NCBI GenBank assembly: GCA_037974665.1
Contig: CM075777.1
Span: 9,943,001 to 10,007,000, forward strand
Origin: Ehretia macrophylla
Lineage: Eukaryota; Streptophyta; Magnoliopsida; Boraginales; Ehretiaceae
Length of the DNA: 64,000 nucleotides
Direction: 5' to 3'
The notes beneath the pieces are model-generated. The model was not told the origin of the DNA. It ran no database searches and was given only the letters and a program-made list of their open reading frames with translations. A program made the translations under genes and the position numbers. Numbering within the stretch: the stretch's first letter is position 1; the number at the start of each line of letters is the position of its first letter. Positions 1-11,383 of this stretch are shown here, piece by piece.

Positions 1-1680
1 AAAACAACTCCATGTATCTATTGTGACTACTGGACATCAACATCAGCTGCCACGAAGGAATAACTCCATTGGAGCGGCAACTAAGCAAGATATGAGGTTG
101 TCCTCTGCTTGAACTATGGAGCTAAATAGATCTTGGTTCACGTGCATTATCCTCTAGGGAAAATCTCTAGATACAGAAGATGCAGTATCAAATGAGATGT
201 GGGAAGGCCATGTATTGAACCACTCTTCAAATTTAACAGATATTCGAGATTCACCCCTATTCACGTGAGTATATATGTAAATAACTTATTTGATTCACAC
301 ATGAAAGATTTTTCTTGTGCTCCTCCCATTGGTATCTGTGGCATATTGCTTTTCATTCCACCATTGCATAATTGTGATATTTGCTTTATTTTTTGTAGCA
401 GGAGACAACTGTGCTTCCAATCAAACATGTGACAAAGGTAGAGATTGTTATGGAGAATCTGTATATTTCTACTTTGAAGATGTCAGGAAGAAATTTGGCA
501 AGCGATTTTATTTTGTTTAGATCTATCTGCCTTGAAAATGTACCTTGGCCTAACTGATACTTTTTCTCTTTCTTTTTTTGGCAAAGAAATTGCCTACCTG
601 ACTTGGATTATGTTGTCTCGGATGATTATTTGCTTCTGCTACTAATTATTTAGTAAAATTTTCCTAATTTGTGGCGTCGTTAATGCTTTTTTCTCCACTT
701 GTATTCGACAGGGTGGCACTTATCTTAAATGCCTTAACTGAACTGTAAGAGAGGAAAGTAGCTCGGCAGTATCCCTGCCTCGTTAATGTGGAATCAATTA
801 AGCCTGCACACGGTTCAGTGCATTGATTTCATTTTTGCCTCTTCTTCTTTTCCTTGTTAATTTTCTCCACAAGCTAATGATTTCGGAATTTGGTTCTAGA
901 AAATTCCAATTGATTTTGTTTTTATATGGCATTGCAGCAGTTGATTCTGACGTCTTGACTACATTGCTCCAATTTATATATGGTGATTCAAGAGGATGGT
1001 TTTTATGTTTGCAACCATTCATTGATTATTACACTGACTCTTGTATTTATCATATGAAAATCACTCCTTCCTGCAAGTATCATCAAAATGCAGCCTTGCG
1101 AGCTACATAACAACTAGATTCATTATTTGTCTTGAAAGATTGCAGCAGAGCTGCTGGCCAGCAATTAAACTCTTTGCTATGGTCGTAGTGAAAATCTTGT
1201 CCTTTGCATAAATCTTGTTGTGAAATTGACTTATTATGTCCAAAGACTAGAAATGCATGACAAAAGAAGTTTCTAACTTATGACAAGCAGAGGATCGGAT
1301 TTGTGCAAGGTATCATCGTAGCCACTTTGTTGTCAAGTGGTTTGCTATAATAAGGTGTTTGCGACTTGTATGCTCCTGTGATGTCTACGCTAATGTGTAA
1401 TTAAGAAGTCTGCTTGATTACATGTTTGTATAGACATCAGAGAATAATATCAGTTTCCAACACCTTATATAGCAAACATCCATAACTGTTTTGTTTTGCT
1501 CATGTAGTACGATACCTAAACGTTACAAGTTATGAAATTATCACACAATACAGAAAGATTTCATTACTTTGTTGGTTTTGACCCATGAGGAATTCACTTG
1601 TGCATGTAATTGCTGGATATATCTATGAATCATTCTGCCTTCTCTTTATTTCTGTTTCCTCATGTTCTGAAGGAACACAA
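1..1680 (+). repeat. Downstream flank of an RFL-PPR unit (copy A, window edge)
   Basis: This block is a diverged copy of the sequence downstream of PPR copy 2. Bases 120-410 match 28875-29100 (cctctag...aatc...agatacagaag, then the cattcca...ttgcataatt stretch), and 1270-1600 match 29225-29560 (cttatgacaagc, gatgtcta, tttcattactttgttg). About 800 bases at 430-1240 are absent from the other copy. Because this flank normally follows a PPR gene, another PPR unit probably lies just left of the window. An exon-like stretch at 940-1005 reads DSDVLTTLLQFIYGDS after a cag, reminiscent of a BTB domain, but I would not call a gene on it. Confidence 0.75.
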
Positions 1681-2680
1681 ATAGATTTTAATTGGCTATT
1701 GACTATGCCTTTTGATGACCCCTTTCTTGTGTGGCTAGCATAGATTTCAAATATATACTTGAAGGAGGTCAATAATACTTATTGAAAACTCCTATCATGT
1801 TCTTGCTGATGTTCGTGATATATTAAAGAATTTATTCAGGACTAGGAAAGACTCTTTCATCTGTTTGGACTATCATCAGTCTGGGAGAGAAAAGGTTGGT
1901 CCCACCTCATTTGAGAAGACTGATATCAGTTCATATTGTTTGAATAACAACTCTCAAGATTAGTTGCATAACTGAGTTTGGAATAAATCTAACCATGAAC
2001 TCAACTTCAAAATATCTAAAATTTTGTTTGAGGGCCTGATTGTAATATTTACTTCCATGTTTCACCATCTTGTTATAGCAAATTAAAATCTGTGAAAGAT
2101 AGGTCATTCTGTTTTCTGCATCAAAGGTTTGGCAAACTGCTTGGCATGAGAATTATATGCAAAAACATAGTGAGAATTGCCAAGAAAGTGGACGAAGTAG
2201 AGTGAATATGAATATCTTTTTTTTGGTTGTAATTGCTCTCTTTCACTTTCTCAACAAGATTATCTTTTAATATCAATCCTTTAATTAGAGTGCTTAAGGT
2301 AGTCACTTTTGCCTAGATGACCACACTTGAAGAAACATTTATATTATATGAGTATAGTTTAAGCTAATGTCATGAGAGTGAGTAATAGTTTGAGTTAGTC
2401 ATTCTTTAACTTAGATGAGATCTCTTCAATACAATTATTTTCGAATATATGTTCACATACCATGTTTGAGGTATAAAAGAGCAAAGTGGGCGCTTGCCAA
2501 AATACAGAAACTAAGTGCTATAGTATGCCAAATCTTTTTGTGCCTTGATGAGTATATCAAGGCTAAAAAAATGAATCTCACTTATAGGACAAAAATTCTA
2601 TACTTGAGACTTTTACAATCTCACAAAATTTTAGATTTACACATTTTATGTGACAATAACAACTGATGTCCCAGCAAAAA
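1680..2680 (+). repeat. Intergenic repeat block, first copy (pairs with 13200-14460)
   Basis: The same series of landmarks (tgccttttgatgac, gaaggaggtcaataat, catcagtc, gaaagataggtcattc, tctctttcactttctcaa, agtgtttaaggtagtcac) runs in the same order at 1705-2680 and 13208-14460. It is a direct segmental duplication between the intergenic spaces before PPR copies 1 and 2. Short open frames in it are not conserved between the two copies, so I annotate no gene here. Confidence 0.8.
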
Positions 2681-2709
2681 AAAAAATAACTGATGTCCTT
2701 GGGTTTAGA

Positions 2710-3107
2710 GATTCTGGTGTGCTTCCCCTCTGCAGTGTGTTTTTAATCCAGTAGGAGCAGAGAGATTCTGCGAATGGTAGATTAACTTCACCAAACGTTG
2801 TTGGGACGCGGGATACTACAAAGTGGAAGCAACTACAAAAATTGCTTTATGTTGTTGGCAGATTTGGAAAGAAATGAATGATGCTAGCATTAATGGAAAG
2901 AAAATTGAGATTCTGGTGTGCTTCCCCTCTGCAGTGTGTTTTTAATCCAGTAGGAGCAGAGAGATTCTGCGAATGGTAGATTAACTTCACCAAACGTTGA
3001 TGTGACGCGGGATACTACAAAGTGGAAGCAACTACAAAAATTGCTTTATGTTGTTGGCAGATTTGGAAAGAAATGAATGATGCTAGCATTAATGGAAATA
3101 AAATTGA
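2710..3107 (+). repeat. 199-bp tandem duplication
   Basis: Two near-identical 199-bp units (2710-2908 and 2909-3107) begin gattctggtgtgcttcccc and end ggaaa(g/t)aaaattga. They differ at only a few bases, so the duplication is recent. Each unit contains the piece translating to WQIWKEMNDA, typical of the region before the RNase H domain of plant LINE-type proteins. Confidence 0.9.
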
Positions 3108-4369
3108 TTGTCACAGAGCTGTCACTCGAGCACAGTGTGAAGTGTTAAGAAGCCTGAGGTTCCATCTTAAAACCAATTGGTGACAAGTGGATTGGCCCAA
3201 TATCTTATATGGCAGATTTGGAGTTGGTGATTTTCCGATGTGGGACAAGTGTTATATTCTAACACTCCCCCTCACGTGTGACCTGATTTGAGAGGAGCGT
3301 AGAAGAGTTTCTGATTTTCCGATGTGGGAGGAATGTATATTCTAACACCCCCCTCACGTGTGACCCAGAGAGAACCCGGAAACAAGAGCTAACAATGTCA
3401 GCGAGAGCGACACGACCTGATTTGAGAGGAGCGTAGAAGAGTTTCTGATTTTCCGATGTGGGAGGAATGTATATTCTAACACCCCCCTCACGTGTGACCC
3501 AGAGAGAACCCGGAAACAAGAGCTAACAATGTCAGCGAGAGCGACACGAAAGAGACAGATGGGTCACACGTGGCAAGACATGAAAGATGAACAAGACTAG
3601 ACCATGGGCCTAGCTCTGATACCATGTTAAGAAGCCTGAGGTTCCATCTTAAAACCAATTGGTGACAAGTGGAGTGGCCCAAGATCTTATATGGCAGATT
3701 TGGAGTTGATGATTTTTCGATGTGGGACAAGTGTTATATTCTAACACTCCCCCTCACATGTGACCTGATTTGAGAGGAGTTACACGTAGAAGAGTTTCTG
3801 ATTTTCCGATGTGGGAGGAATGTATATTCTAACATGAAGTGTCTTAATGGTTTAGAGCCTGCAGTCCTGGTGAGAATGGGAGAAATCTGTTGGAGGTTGC
3901 AAGCCAATATGTGTCGTCGAGATGGTCTCCTCCAAAGCTTGGAACGATAAAAATTAATGTTGACGCATCCTTTGAACAAGGTGGGAAAGCTGCAGCTACG
4001 CTTATTGGTCGAGATTGGAATGGAAAGTTGGTTTTTGGGCATACTATTTCACTTTGTTGTTTCTCAGTCTTGGAAGCAGAGGCTTTTGCTATTCGTTGTG
4101 CTTGCCTATTTGTTGATCAGGTGCAACATTTGAGTATCATTATTGAAAGTGATGCAGAGGCTGTTCTTAAAGCAATCATTTCTCTAGGGTTTGCCCTTTG
4201 TTGGAGAGTATATACTATTGTGGAGGATGTCAGAAAAATTGTTGCGGAAAACTCAAGTCTGAGATTCTACCACGTTAGAAGAATAACTAACCAACCATGT
4301 GACTGGTTAGCTAAGTGTAGACATAGAGAAGAGTTACCCTTGAATTGGTTTTCTTGTATTTTATCTTGA
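2790..4369 (+). pseudogene. LINE-type RNase H domain remnant, split by a TRIM
   Basis: The 3890-4369 frame encodes an RNase H-like domain (RVT_3/PF13456 type) of about 150 residues. It shows WSPPKLGTIKINVDAS with the first catalytic Asp, EAEAFAIR with the Glu, ESDAEAVLKAI with the next Asp, and the closing NQPCDWLAK. Upstream, 2836-2908 and its tandem copy encode the WQIWKEMNDA linker that commonly precedes this domain in non-LTR retrotransposon proteins and their single-domain derivatives. The two parts are separated by a TRIM at 3143-3834 and by the 199-bp duplication. With the TRIM mentally removed, the frame still meets a stop (gtgtcttaa). I infer a dead LINE derivative; the 159-residue frame could be a domesticated RNase H-like gene, but no promoter argues for that. 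Confidence 0.7.
3143..3834 (-). mobile_element. TRIM (miniature LTR retrotransposon) with TGAAG target-site duplication
   Basis: Two similar terminal repeats, 3143-3347 and 3625-3834 (205 and 210 bp), start TGTTAAGAAG and end TTCTAACA on the plus strand. A 5-bp direct repeat TGAAG flanks them at 3138-3142 and 3835-3839. On the minus strand the right LTR is directly followed by TGGTATCAGAGC (3624 down to 3613), the initiator-Met tRNA primer binding site. A G-rich purine tract (gagggggg) sits directly before the other LTR, giving the minus-strand orientation. The interior is only about 280 bp with no gag or pol, which fits a TRIM. A stretch of about 134 bp spanning the LTR end and interior is duplicated in tandem (3282-3415 and 3416-3549). 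Confidence 0.88.
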
Positions 4370-4439
4370 TTATTGTATCTCCTATCTCATGACATCCGCC
4401 CTACGCGGATTGGATAATCTTGTATTATAACTTTTTGAT

Positions 4440-4617
4440 GCATTATATTTTTAAATGCACTTAATCTTGAATACAAGAAACACCAGCTAAATAATGTTTT
4501 ATCATGAAATAATTATTAAGAGCACCAATTCTCAATATTAGTTAACATGGACTTTTGAAAAAGAAAAAAAAAAACTCAACCATGACAACAAAGGAGTTAG
4601 ATAATTTATTAAGAATA

Positions 4618-4648
<31 letters not shown>

Positions 4649-4870
4649 TTTTTTCCTGTCTCTAGTGGCATTTGCAATATAGAAAATTTCTTTTAGGATA
4701 GATGCACAACTTCTTGATGCAATTATATGATTGGTTTAGCACAAATATAACAATGATCCAATTATGAACTCAAGTTCAACAATTATAATATCTAGTTTCT
4801 CAAGTGCTTAAAGGCATTTCTTACCTAGGTAATAACTAGTGGAATGCTTGATTGGGAAGTAGAGATCTCT
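4440..4870 (+). repeat. Intergenic repeat block, continuation (pairs with 14460-14870)
   Basis: The stretch from tgcacttaatcttgaata through ctagtggcatttgcaa to tagtttctcaagtgcttaaagg matches 14479-14815 base for base over long runs, including an (ATA)n microsatellite at 4616-4648 (shorter at 14622-14643). In the copy at 14 kb this block directly continues the previous one. Here the two are separated by the RNase H/TRIM insertion, which shows that the insertion came after the duplication or was lost in the other copy. Confidence 0.8.
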
Positions 4871-5640
4871 TCAAAAGCTGAAGGAGCGTGCTTATAGACA
4901 AGTTACTTCAAAAGGGAAAGAAAATTGATCCTTGAAAAATTGAGAGGCTATTGATATTTTGTTCACCACCTGGTATGCTTATTACATGAATTGTAATCTG
5001 AAGCATGTAAATGTAATTGAAAGACACATAATGAAAGGATGCATATAATAAAATAACTGAAAGTTACAGAGAAATTTTATAGGAAATAAACAGAAGCATA
5101 AAATTAAAAATAATAAAAATTACAAATCGGTATTACAATCGAGTCTCGAGTTTGACTTCTAATGTTTCAAAGTGTGGCAAGCGTGCGTGTAATTGCGGTA
5201 GATTTAAACCCATTTGGCATTTGGCATCTGGCATATTTAAACCAAGTCCACTCTAGATAGTTTTCCCTATAGCAACATGTTGCTATCTCATTTGAGCCAA
5301 ATGGCCCAACTCTATACAAAGTGAGTAAAAGTTTTATAGACTTTGTATGTGGGATGGGATAAATTATTTTATTCTCTAATTTCTTTTTCACTACTTCTCT
5401 ATTTTTGAAATGTGAATATACTATATTCATCTACTCGAAAAGAGGAACATGCACTTACCAAGTCTAAAGTGTTTTAGACAAGTGAGACTAACTTAAAATT
5501 AAGTTGAAGGTGCATGTCAAAAGTCATTTTTACCAACATATTTGAAAGAAATGAATAGAACCTGGAATGTTAAAGTAACTACTAAGATTCTTGAGAAAAT
5601 TTAAAGAAAAAATAAAAAACAATTTAGATACCTGCTGAAG
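4870..5640. other. Intergenic, no gene recognised
   Basis: AT-rich sequence with no frame resembling a known protein and no clear terminal repeats. The 87-residue minus-strand frame at 5167-5430 has no recognisable motif. Confidence 0.6.
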
Positions 5641-6045
5641 ATCAAAAAGATTAAGTTTTTATAGCCTTTAACAAAAAATGGAACTTAAGCAATCAATAAT
5701 GAAAATAAAAGTGCAAAAGGAAAAAAAAAAAAAAAAATCTATTAGTCTTGCAACCAAGCTTTTGAGAACTCATCTTATTCAAGTTGAACTAAAACAAATA
5801 CAAGAGGTACACAGTAGATTCTCCATGTTACTTTATTTGAAAAATAATAAATGTTTTTATTTTCGAAGGACAAGGACAAATCTTATATGCTGCCAAAATA
5901 GCTCAAGAAATAAGTCCTCTAAAAGCAAATTTTCCCACATCAAAGGGTTGCAACCTAAAAGAGAAAGGATCTTATTTGTGACTCAAGAAAATTAGATTTT
6001 CTTTTATCTAATTTTTTTTGGGGTCAAGTTCAAAGAACTAAATGG
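5640..6045 (+). repeat. PPR upstream-flank copy, joined to truncated PPR
   Basis: This matches the PPR upstream flank at 15060-15340 and, inverted, 60340-60600: aactcatcttat, tttacttatttgaaaaat, aaggacaaggacaaat, tcccacatcaaagggttgcaacct. The match ends in tcaaagaactaaatgg, where the inverted copy (60355 downward) reads on into intergenic sequence but this copy switches into the middle of the PPR gene. Confidence 0.85.
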
Positions 6046-6888
6046 ATATTGTTTGCAAGGTGAGCTAAATGAAGCACAAAGAGTTCTAGAACGTATGGTG
6101 GATGAAGGCTTGAAGCCTGGAATTATTCATTATAGCATTTTACTGAATGGATTCTGTAAAAATAAGAAAATAGATGATGCGATGTATCTATTTAAGCAGA
6201 TACCTCGTCGAGGGTTGGTACCTAATATTGTTACATATAACACCATCATACAGGGATTGTTCCACGCTGGTAGATGTGCTGTTGCACAAGAACTTTTTGA
6301 AGATATGCAATTGGTAGGTATTGTTCCAAACATTTACACTTATGGTATTATGTTGGACGGCCTTTGCAAGAACAGGCATATTGAAGAAACTTTATCATTT
6401 TTTATGATGCAGAGGACAAGGGATTGGTTCACAATATTTCTATCTACAACATCATAATTGATGGACTGTGCAAAAGTGGGAAACTTGATGCTTCTCGCAA
6501 TATGTTCAATAATCTTGCTTCCAAAGGGTTGCATCCAGATGTTAAGATGTACACCATAATGATAAATGGGCTTTGCCAACAAGGGTTGCTACAAGATGCG
6601 AAGAAGCTTTTTGAGAAAATGGAAAATAGCGATTGCTTGCCAAATGGAGTTACTTACAATGTTATTGTCCAAGGATTCTTAAAAAACCAGGGTATCTCTC
6701 AAGATGCGATGATGTATCTTGAACAAATGGTCAAAAGAGGTTTCTCACCTAATGTATCCACATTTTCCATCTTGATAGATCTACTCCCGGCAAAAGGTCA
6801 GGATCCTATATTTCACAATATGCTTCAAAAATTGGCTCCTAATGATAGTAGAGGTGCCCCAGTTTCAGGTGCTGCTTTATCTTCCTAA
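6046..6888 (+). pseudogene. RFL-type PPR pseudogene, copy 1 (5'-truncated, frameshifted)
   Basis: This is the 3' part of a P-class pentatricopeptide-repeat gene of the restorer-of-fertility-like group, whose members bind organellar RNA. Tandem 35-residue repeats are clear: GIIHYSILLNGFCKNKKID, NIVTYNTIIQGLFHAGR, NIYTYGIMLDGLCKN, DVKMYTIMINGLCQQG. The C-terminal tail ends GAPVSGAALSS, as in copy 2. About the first half of the gene (transit peptide and early repeats) is missing: at 6035-6050 the upstream flank is fused directly to a repeat corresponding to 26830 in copy 2. A T7-to-T6 slip near 6400 shifts the frame between the 6053-6457 and 6424-6888 segments. Together these make a functional protein very unlikely. 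Confidence 0.93.
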
Positions 6889-7200
6889 CTTCAGCACGAG
6901 ATGTTGATAGTTGGAGTCAAGTGATCTCCAAGTTTTTTGCAGCTTCGCATTGAAGCATGACTTAGGGTATTGTAATTTTGGGAAATCGATGGCTTTCATA
7001 TTGTTAAAATGTATATATGGTTATATCTCAAACGAAATCCCAAATCTGTATTAGTTTCTTGGCATAATTTTTTCCTGTTGAACCTGCAAAATTGTTTCTC
7101 TCTACCCTTTCTTGATATGGCATTGATAGTAGTCTTGGTTTGTGATATAATGCGTGTCTAGGGATATTTTAATTAGTCCTATGAACAATATTTCTGATAA
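6889..7200 (+). repeat. Proximal 3' flank of PPR copy 1
   Basis: This matches the sequence just after PPR copy 2 (27679-27920) at scattered landmarks (cttc.cac..tatgtt, gtgatc, gtagctt/gcagctt, ctaccctttcttgat.tggcatt). The piece tgtgatataatg.gtgtctag at 7140-7165 also matches 60745-60785 inverted, tying it to the inter-unit flank. Confidence 0.7.
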
Positions 7201-9280
7201 AACAATGAGAATATTCAATCCATTTCATCGTGCATGTTGTAAGGCAGTTGTTATCGCTTGATGCAGTCATGATGAAGTTTCAATACTAAGATTATGAGGG
7301 ACTAAGGAGCCTTTTTCCATGTTTGAGCTGTTTGTGATATTTTTTATCAAATTGTTACTAAAGGAGGAATATATTTCCACAAAAGGTTTAAGCTCCAAGT
7401 TCCATTTCTGTTGAACTTACAGTTGGCAATATAATTGGCAATCTCATTTGTAGATTATAATCACATATACTCATAATTACTTAAACTTTGAGTGCACCTA
7501 TTTAATTATTTTCCACCTTCTTATGGTTCTAAGATTTAGTCGTGTGCACGATATGTACATAAAGAATGTACGTTTTTCCTGAAACCATACATCGTTTCCT
7601 AATAGTTATGCTGTAGACAATTTGAGATCAGTAGATTTTGGGTTTTAGATGGAGTAAGCGTAGGAAGATCTTGGTGGACATAGGGGAACAGTAAGACCTT
7701 TTGGAATCAGTGCGCATGTGGGGTTGCTTCTGGCTAGAGTTGTCTTTCTTTCTCATCTTAGGCCCTATTCTTTGTGGATTTATTTTTCATGGACACTTGG
7801 GTTGATTCAGAGGTAGATGTCTAGCTACTTAATTTTATTTCGACTTTTCCTTTTCAGATTTCTCATGGTCGTGCCCATTTTTAGTATTAGAAATTCTTTG
7901 TTTATCTACAAGAAAGAAAAACCAAAGCAGCTAGCCTGCTACCTTAGATGGTAGCTCCATAGTTATGTCTTCATAGGAAGAAGGTTATGGATATGGTTTC
8001 ATTGATGTACAGATGCAGGGATGGAGATGTTTCCTGGAATTGGGATCCGAGCTTGTCATGACTAGGAGCTGAATGGAGTAAAAGAATACTAATAGAGATT
8101 ACTGGGGGTTAAAAAAGTTGTAATTATTCGACATAGGTGCAGTTCCCTCTCACCCCTCTCTTTGGCTGTGCAGGGCATTGCCCTATTGTCCTATTGCCCC
8201 CATTTAACTCAACTTAAAACCCATAAAACCCAGGAAGATTTTGCCACTTCACAATGCACTAGGCGGTTGTAGGTCTTAAATTCATTGCTATTATATATCC
8301 AACAGCGGTTCATAATTTCACATACCCTTCGTTTCCTGAGGTTTATCTCCAGTCATAATTTTGTGATGAGCTGCCTCTTACTTTAGAAAAAAAAATTCAT
8401 GCTTGATTGGTTTGCCAGAGAGGAAGGTTTGCTTGCATGTAAGGACTGATTCTGTTGGGAGAAAGTTTGTGATTTTCTGGGAGTTGACGACAATTTAATG
8501 AAGACAATCCAACTTTTCCTTTGTGTTTTATTGTCAAAAGCATACATGGTGTAAAAAGTATGAAATGCTTTTGTCGATGGAGCTTGTGTCTTACATGTCA
8601 ATATTTCGTCTGTGATTGACACTACTCATAATCAAACTTTTATCACTTGATAATTTCGTAATATGTCATTTGGTAAATTACAACAGTTCTAGCGCTCTGT
8701 GTGTCTTATTTCTTATCTTATTGCATCTATGTTGTGTCACACTACCACCTTGGGTGAGGACAACCATGATTGATGGCTTTTCTTGGACTCACATTGCCAT
8801 TTGACATCACTTGTTTGCACTCCAGATTACTGCTTTAATTATCCTAATTATTTTTTAGTCAGCGTAGGAAGATTTGATTGCCTAATTATTGACTTGATGA
8901 CTAATACCATGTGTTGAGTTAGATTGCTTCTTAATGCTAATTGATTTTGTACAAAGAATGCTATGGACTTGACTTAATTTGATTTAGTAAATCTTCCTAT
9001 TCTTGGAGTCTCATAATGTGCAAACATTGTCTTTGACGGAGAATTGCTATCCAAGGAATAGAAGGATCATTTCTGGGACTTCAGTGAATCATGGCTTAAT
9101 TAGCGAGTTAAGAACTGTGCTAGAAGAGACCTACAGCGATAAATAGAATCCCCATAAAAATACCACTAGATCGAGCACCAGTGATTTCATATCCGGTCAA
9201 AATCTTGGTGGAGTGATTCCCCTTTTCCACAATTTGTATGCCTGTACCGCATCTAATCGGAATACCACACTGCCCAATGG
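7200..9280. other. No gene recognised
   Basis: This sequence of about 2 kb is not matched by the other PPR units. Open frames are short and carry no recognisable domain. I see no clear terminal repeats. It may hold diverged introns or old transposon sequence. Confidence 0.5.
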
Positions 9281-9760
9281 TTTCCTATACCCTTTCTACA
9301 GCTCCTTGTACCCCCCCTACGGGCGGTCATCCGTAAAGCAGTCCCCGCGAAGCTTTCGGGAAGAGGGGTAGTCTTGTGTGTAAGCATAGCATTTTTGGTT
9401 GAACCCACCCAACCCAACTAAGAAGAACTGAACCTGACAGACACATCTTTTTCCTTTTGGGAGGGTACTCCAAGAAATGGGTACCTCATAGGACCTCGAC
9501 CCGCCTACTCGGGTCTTGTATAGATATGCAGGAAGGGCGGGACTCTTTAGTTAATACGGGCCCATTTGATTTAATTCATGAATTAGCCCACTATGAGTCT
9601 ATTCATATTTTGCTCGCAACTGGTCTTGGTCGATTTATCGGTCCAACAAAGAAGTCAACTCTAGTTGCTTCTCCTGTCTGGTCGGAATCTGATACTCGTA
9701 CCGCAAAAGATTGCTCAAGGAAGGTAGTTAATTGTGGGAGATTCTTTGAAGTGGACCTTT
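9280..9760 (+). other. Possible organelle-DNA insert (mitochondrial-like)
   Basis: This block is compositionally unlike its surroundings. It is GC-richer with C and G runs (ccccccctacgggcggtc, cccgcgaagctttcgggaag) in a style familiar from plant mitochondrial intergenic DNA. It carries a 101-residue open frame (9457-9762) with no recognised domain, which may itself be a piece of organellar sequence. I assign it as a nuclear copy of organelle DNA on composition and appearance only; no mitochondrial or plastid gene could be identified. Confidence 0.4.
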
Positions 9761-10167
9761 GACATCAATTTTTGAATTTTCTCTTACTTTTTTTTTCAGC
9801 ATCTCCTAGATTTAGTGCTTTATCAACAGTTGGCAGAGGATTTTATTTCTCTTTTCCTTAAGCCGATGATATTAGCTCAAATTTGGTTGATGAAGAAATA
9901 TGTCTGAATGAAATCAAAGCATGAAAAGAAAATAGATCAACCTGTTCTTTTAGGTATTAATTCAACGAGTCCTGGGGGAAAATGTTGTTGGGTTGATACT
10001 GGTGTTGCACTGTTTTTCAATCTGACAGAATTGTTTGGCTTCAAAGTCCTGCCAGATTTTTTTCAGTAACTTGTATTTTGTTATGATTATACAGGTAAGT
10101 TTATCTACATCATAGTCTCCATTGTTCCCCACATCATTTCTCTAACAGCACTGCTTTTTTGTGCCAG
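9761..10167. other. No gene recognised
   Basis: Pyrimidine-rich sequence leads into the exon-like block that follows. Nothing else is recognisable. Confidence 0.5.
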
Positions 10168-10322
10168 AGGTGGTGGTGTTGCATTTCAGCAGCCTGAGAT
10201 TTTTGACTTCGATCATATCGACAAGGATTCAACTGTTGGAAGTCCAGTTGCCATATCATATGTTGCTCTTGGGACTGAATGCTTTAGGGAATATAGCATT
10301 GGTGGTTGCCACTATACAGGTT
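10168..10322 (+). pseudogene. Isolated exon-like block, gene not recognised
   Basis: After a pyrimidine-rich stretch and the acceptor-like tttttttgtgccag, an uninterrupted frame of about 50 codons reads GGGVAFQQPEIFDFDHID, continues VGSPVAISYVALGTE, and ends at CHYTG followed by gt. Codon usage and residue composition look like real protein, unlike the surrounding short frames. No adjacent exon is visible within about 1 kb on either side. I do not recognise the family. It may be a captured exon or the remnant of a multi-exon gene. Confidence 0.4.
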
Positions 10323-10339
10323 ACCTGTTAATTATGATA

Positions 10340-11383
10340 CTTGTATAAAATACATTGCCCTCTGCTGCACTTGTCTTCATTTGGGCCAGGAAACGCTGAG
10401 GAAGGTTAACTATAGGTTTGTTTTATGGTCTATTAAGCTTGGTGAATGTTAACAATATAAAATCTATACTGTAATACTTAACTTTAGATTCGTTTATACA
10501 AGTTTTCTACGACTGCAAGTATTTTGGAAGAAAAAGGCCCAGATGTTGCTAATAGCATACAAATCTTCAAATTACCGAAGGCATGCAACACCTTGTGCTG
10601 TTAAATATGCTCTTGTGTGTCAAAACCATCCTCCTTTCCTCTCATTTTTTTCTTCTTCTTTTGATATTCGTCCCTTTCCATTCCTCATGGATATTAAAAG
10701 GTAGTCTTCAAAACTGTGTGCAATTGTCATTCAGTCAGGTCAATGTATATGTTTCATATGGGATTCCTAGAATCTTCGATGTTATCAATTCAAGTATTGC
10801 TTACTGCTTTGAAGCTTCCATCATCAGTTCTCTCTTTCCTCCAACGAGTCATGGATTTAGAATACATTAATCTTTGTAAGATCTTGCATTTATGCGCTGA
10901 TGAATCCTCTGAATCGGTTAGGCAAAAATTACTTGTGTTGGTATTGATAAACGTGTCTGTTGGTGTATTTGTGTCCATAATAGTTTCAAGCGATTTGATT
11001 TTTCATGTATAACGCAGCTCTTTAGCCATTTTAAAGTACAAAGTAGGGAGGTCAGATTTGTTTTTCTGCAGTTGTTCCAATTATAGTACTTTGTAGTTGC
11101 TCCCTCCTTACCCCTCCTCTTATCATGAGTTTAATTCATTTGTCCTCTGAATCTTTGTAAGATCTTGCACTGCGCATGTTCACATCCTCTAGCCCATGTA
11201 TAGCATCTAGTTCATGCTTTTATTTTCTTTTACAAAATTTGGATGCATTCATTGCATTAATTAGGATGCATTCATTGCATTAATTAGGATGCATTTATGA
11301 ATCAGGTCAGAATCACACTGTGATGCCTTTCAATTTGTATGGATTATTTCCAGTGTTCTTTGGGTATTTTGCTAATATGTAAT
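10340..11383. other. No gene recognised; short 23-bp tandem repeat at 11242-11298
   Basis: The open frames at 10583-11012 are low-information and overlap on both strands. A 23-bp unit starting ggatgcattcattgc occurs twice plus a partial third copy near 11242-11298. Confidence 0.5.

Noticed and set aside
940..1005. A BTB-domain exon
   Set aside because: The resemblance is limited to about 15 residues and no neighbouring exon was found.
3259..4042. Minus-strand frames of 80-102 residues across the TRIM
   Set aside because: They follow the duplicated LTR sequence and have no gag or pol similarity.
11242..11300. A CRISPR-like array from the 23-bp repeat
   Set aside because: Repeats are directly adjacent with no spacers and the DNA is clearly plant nuclear.
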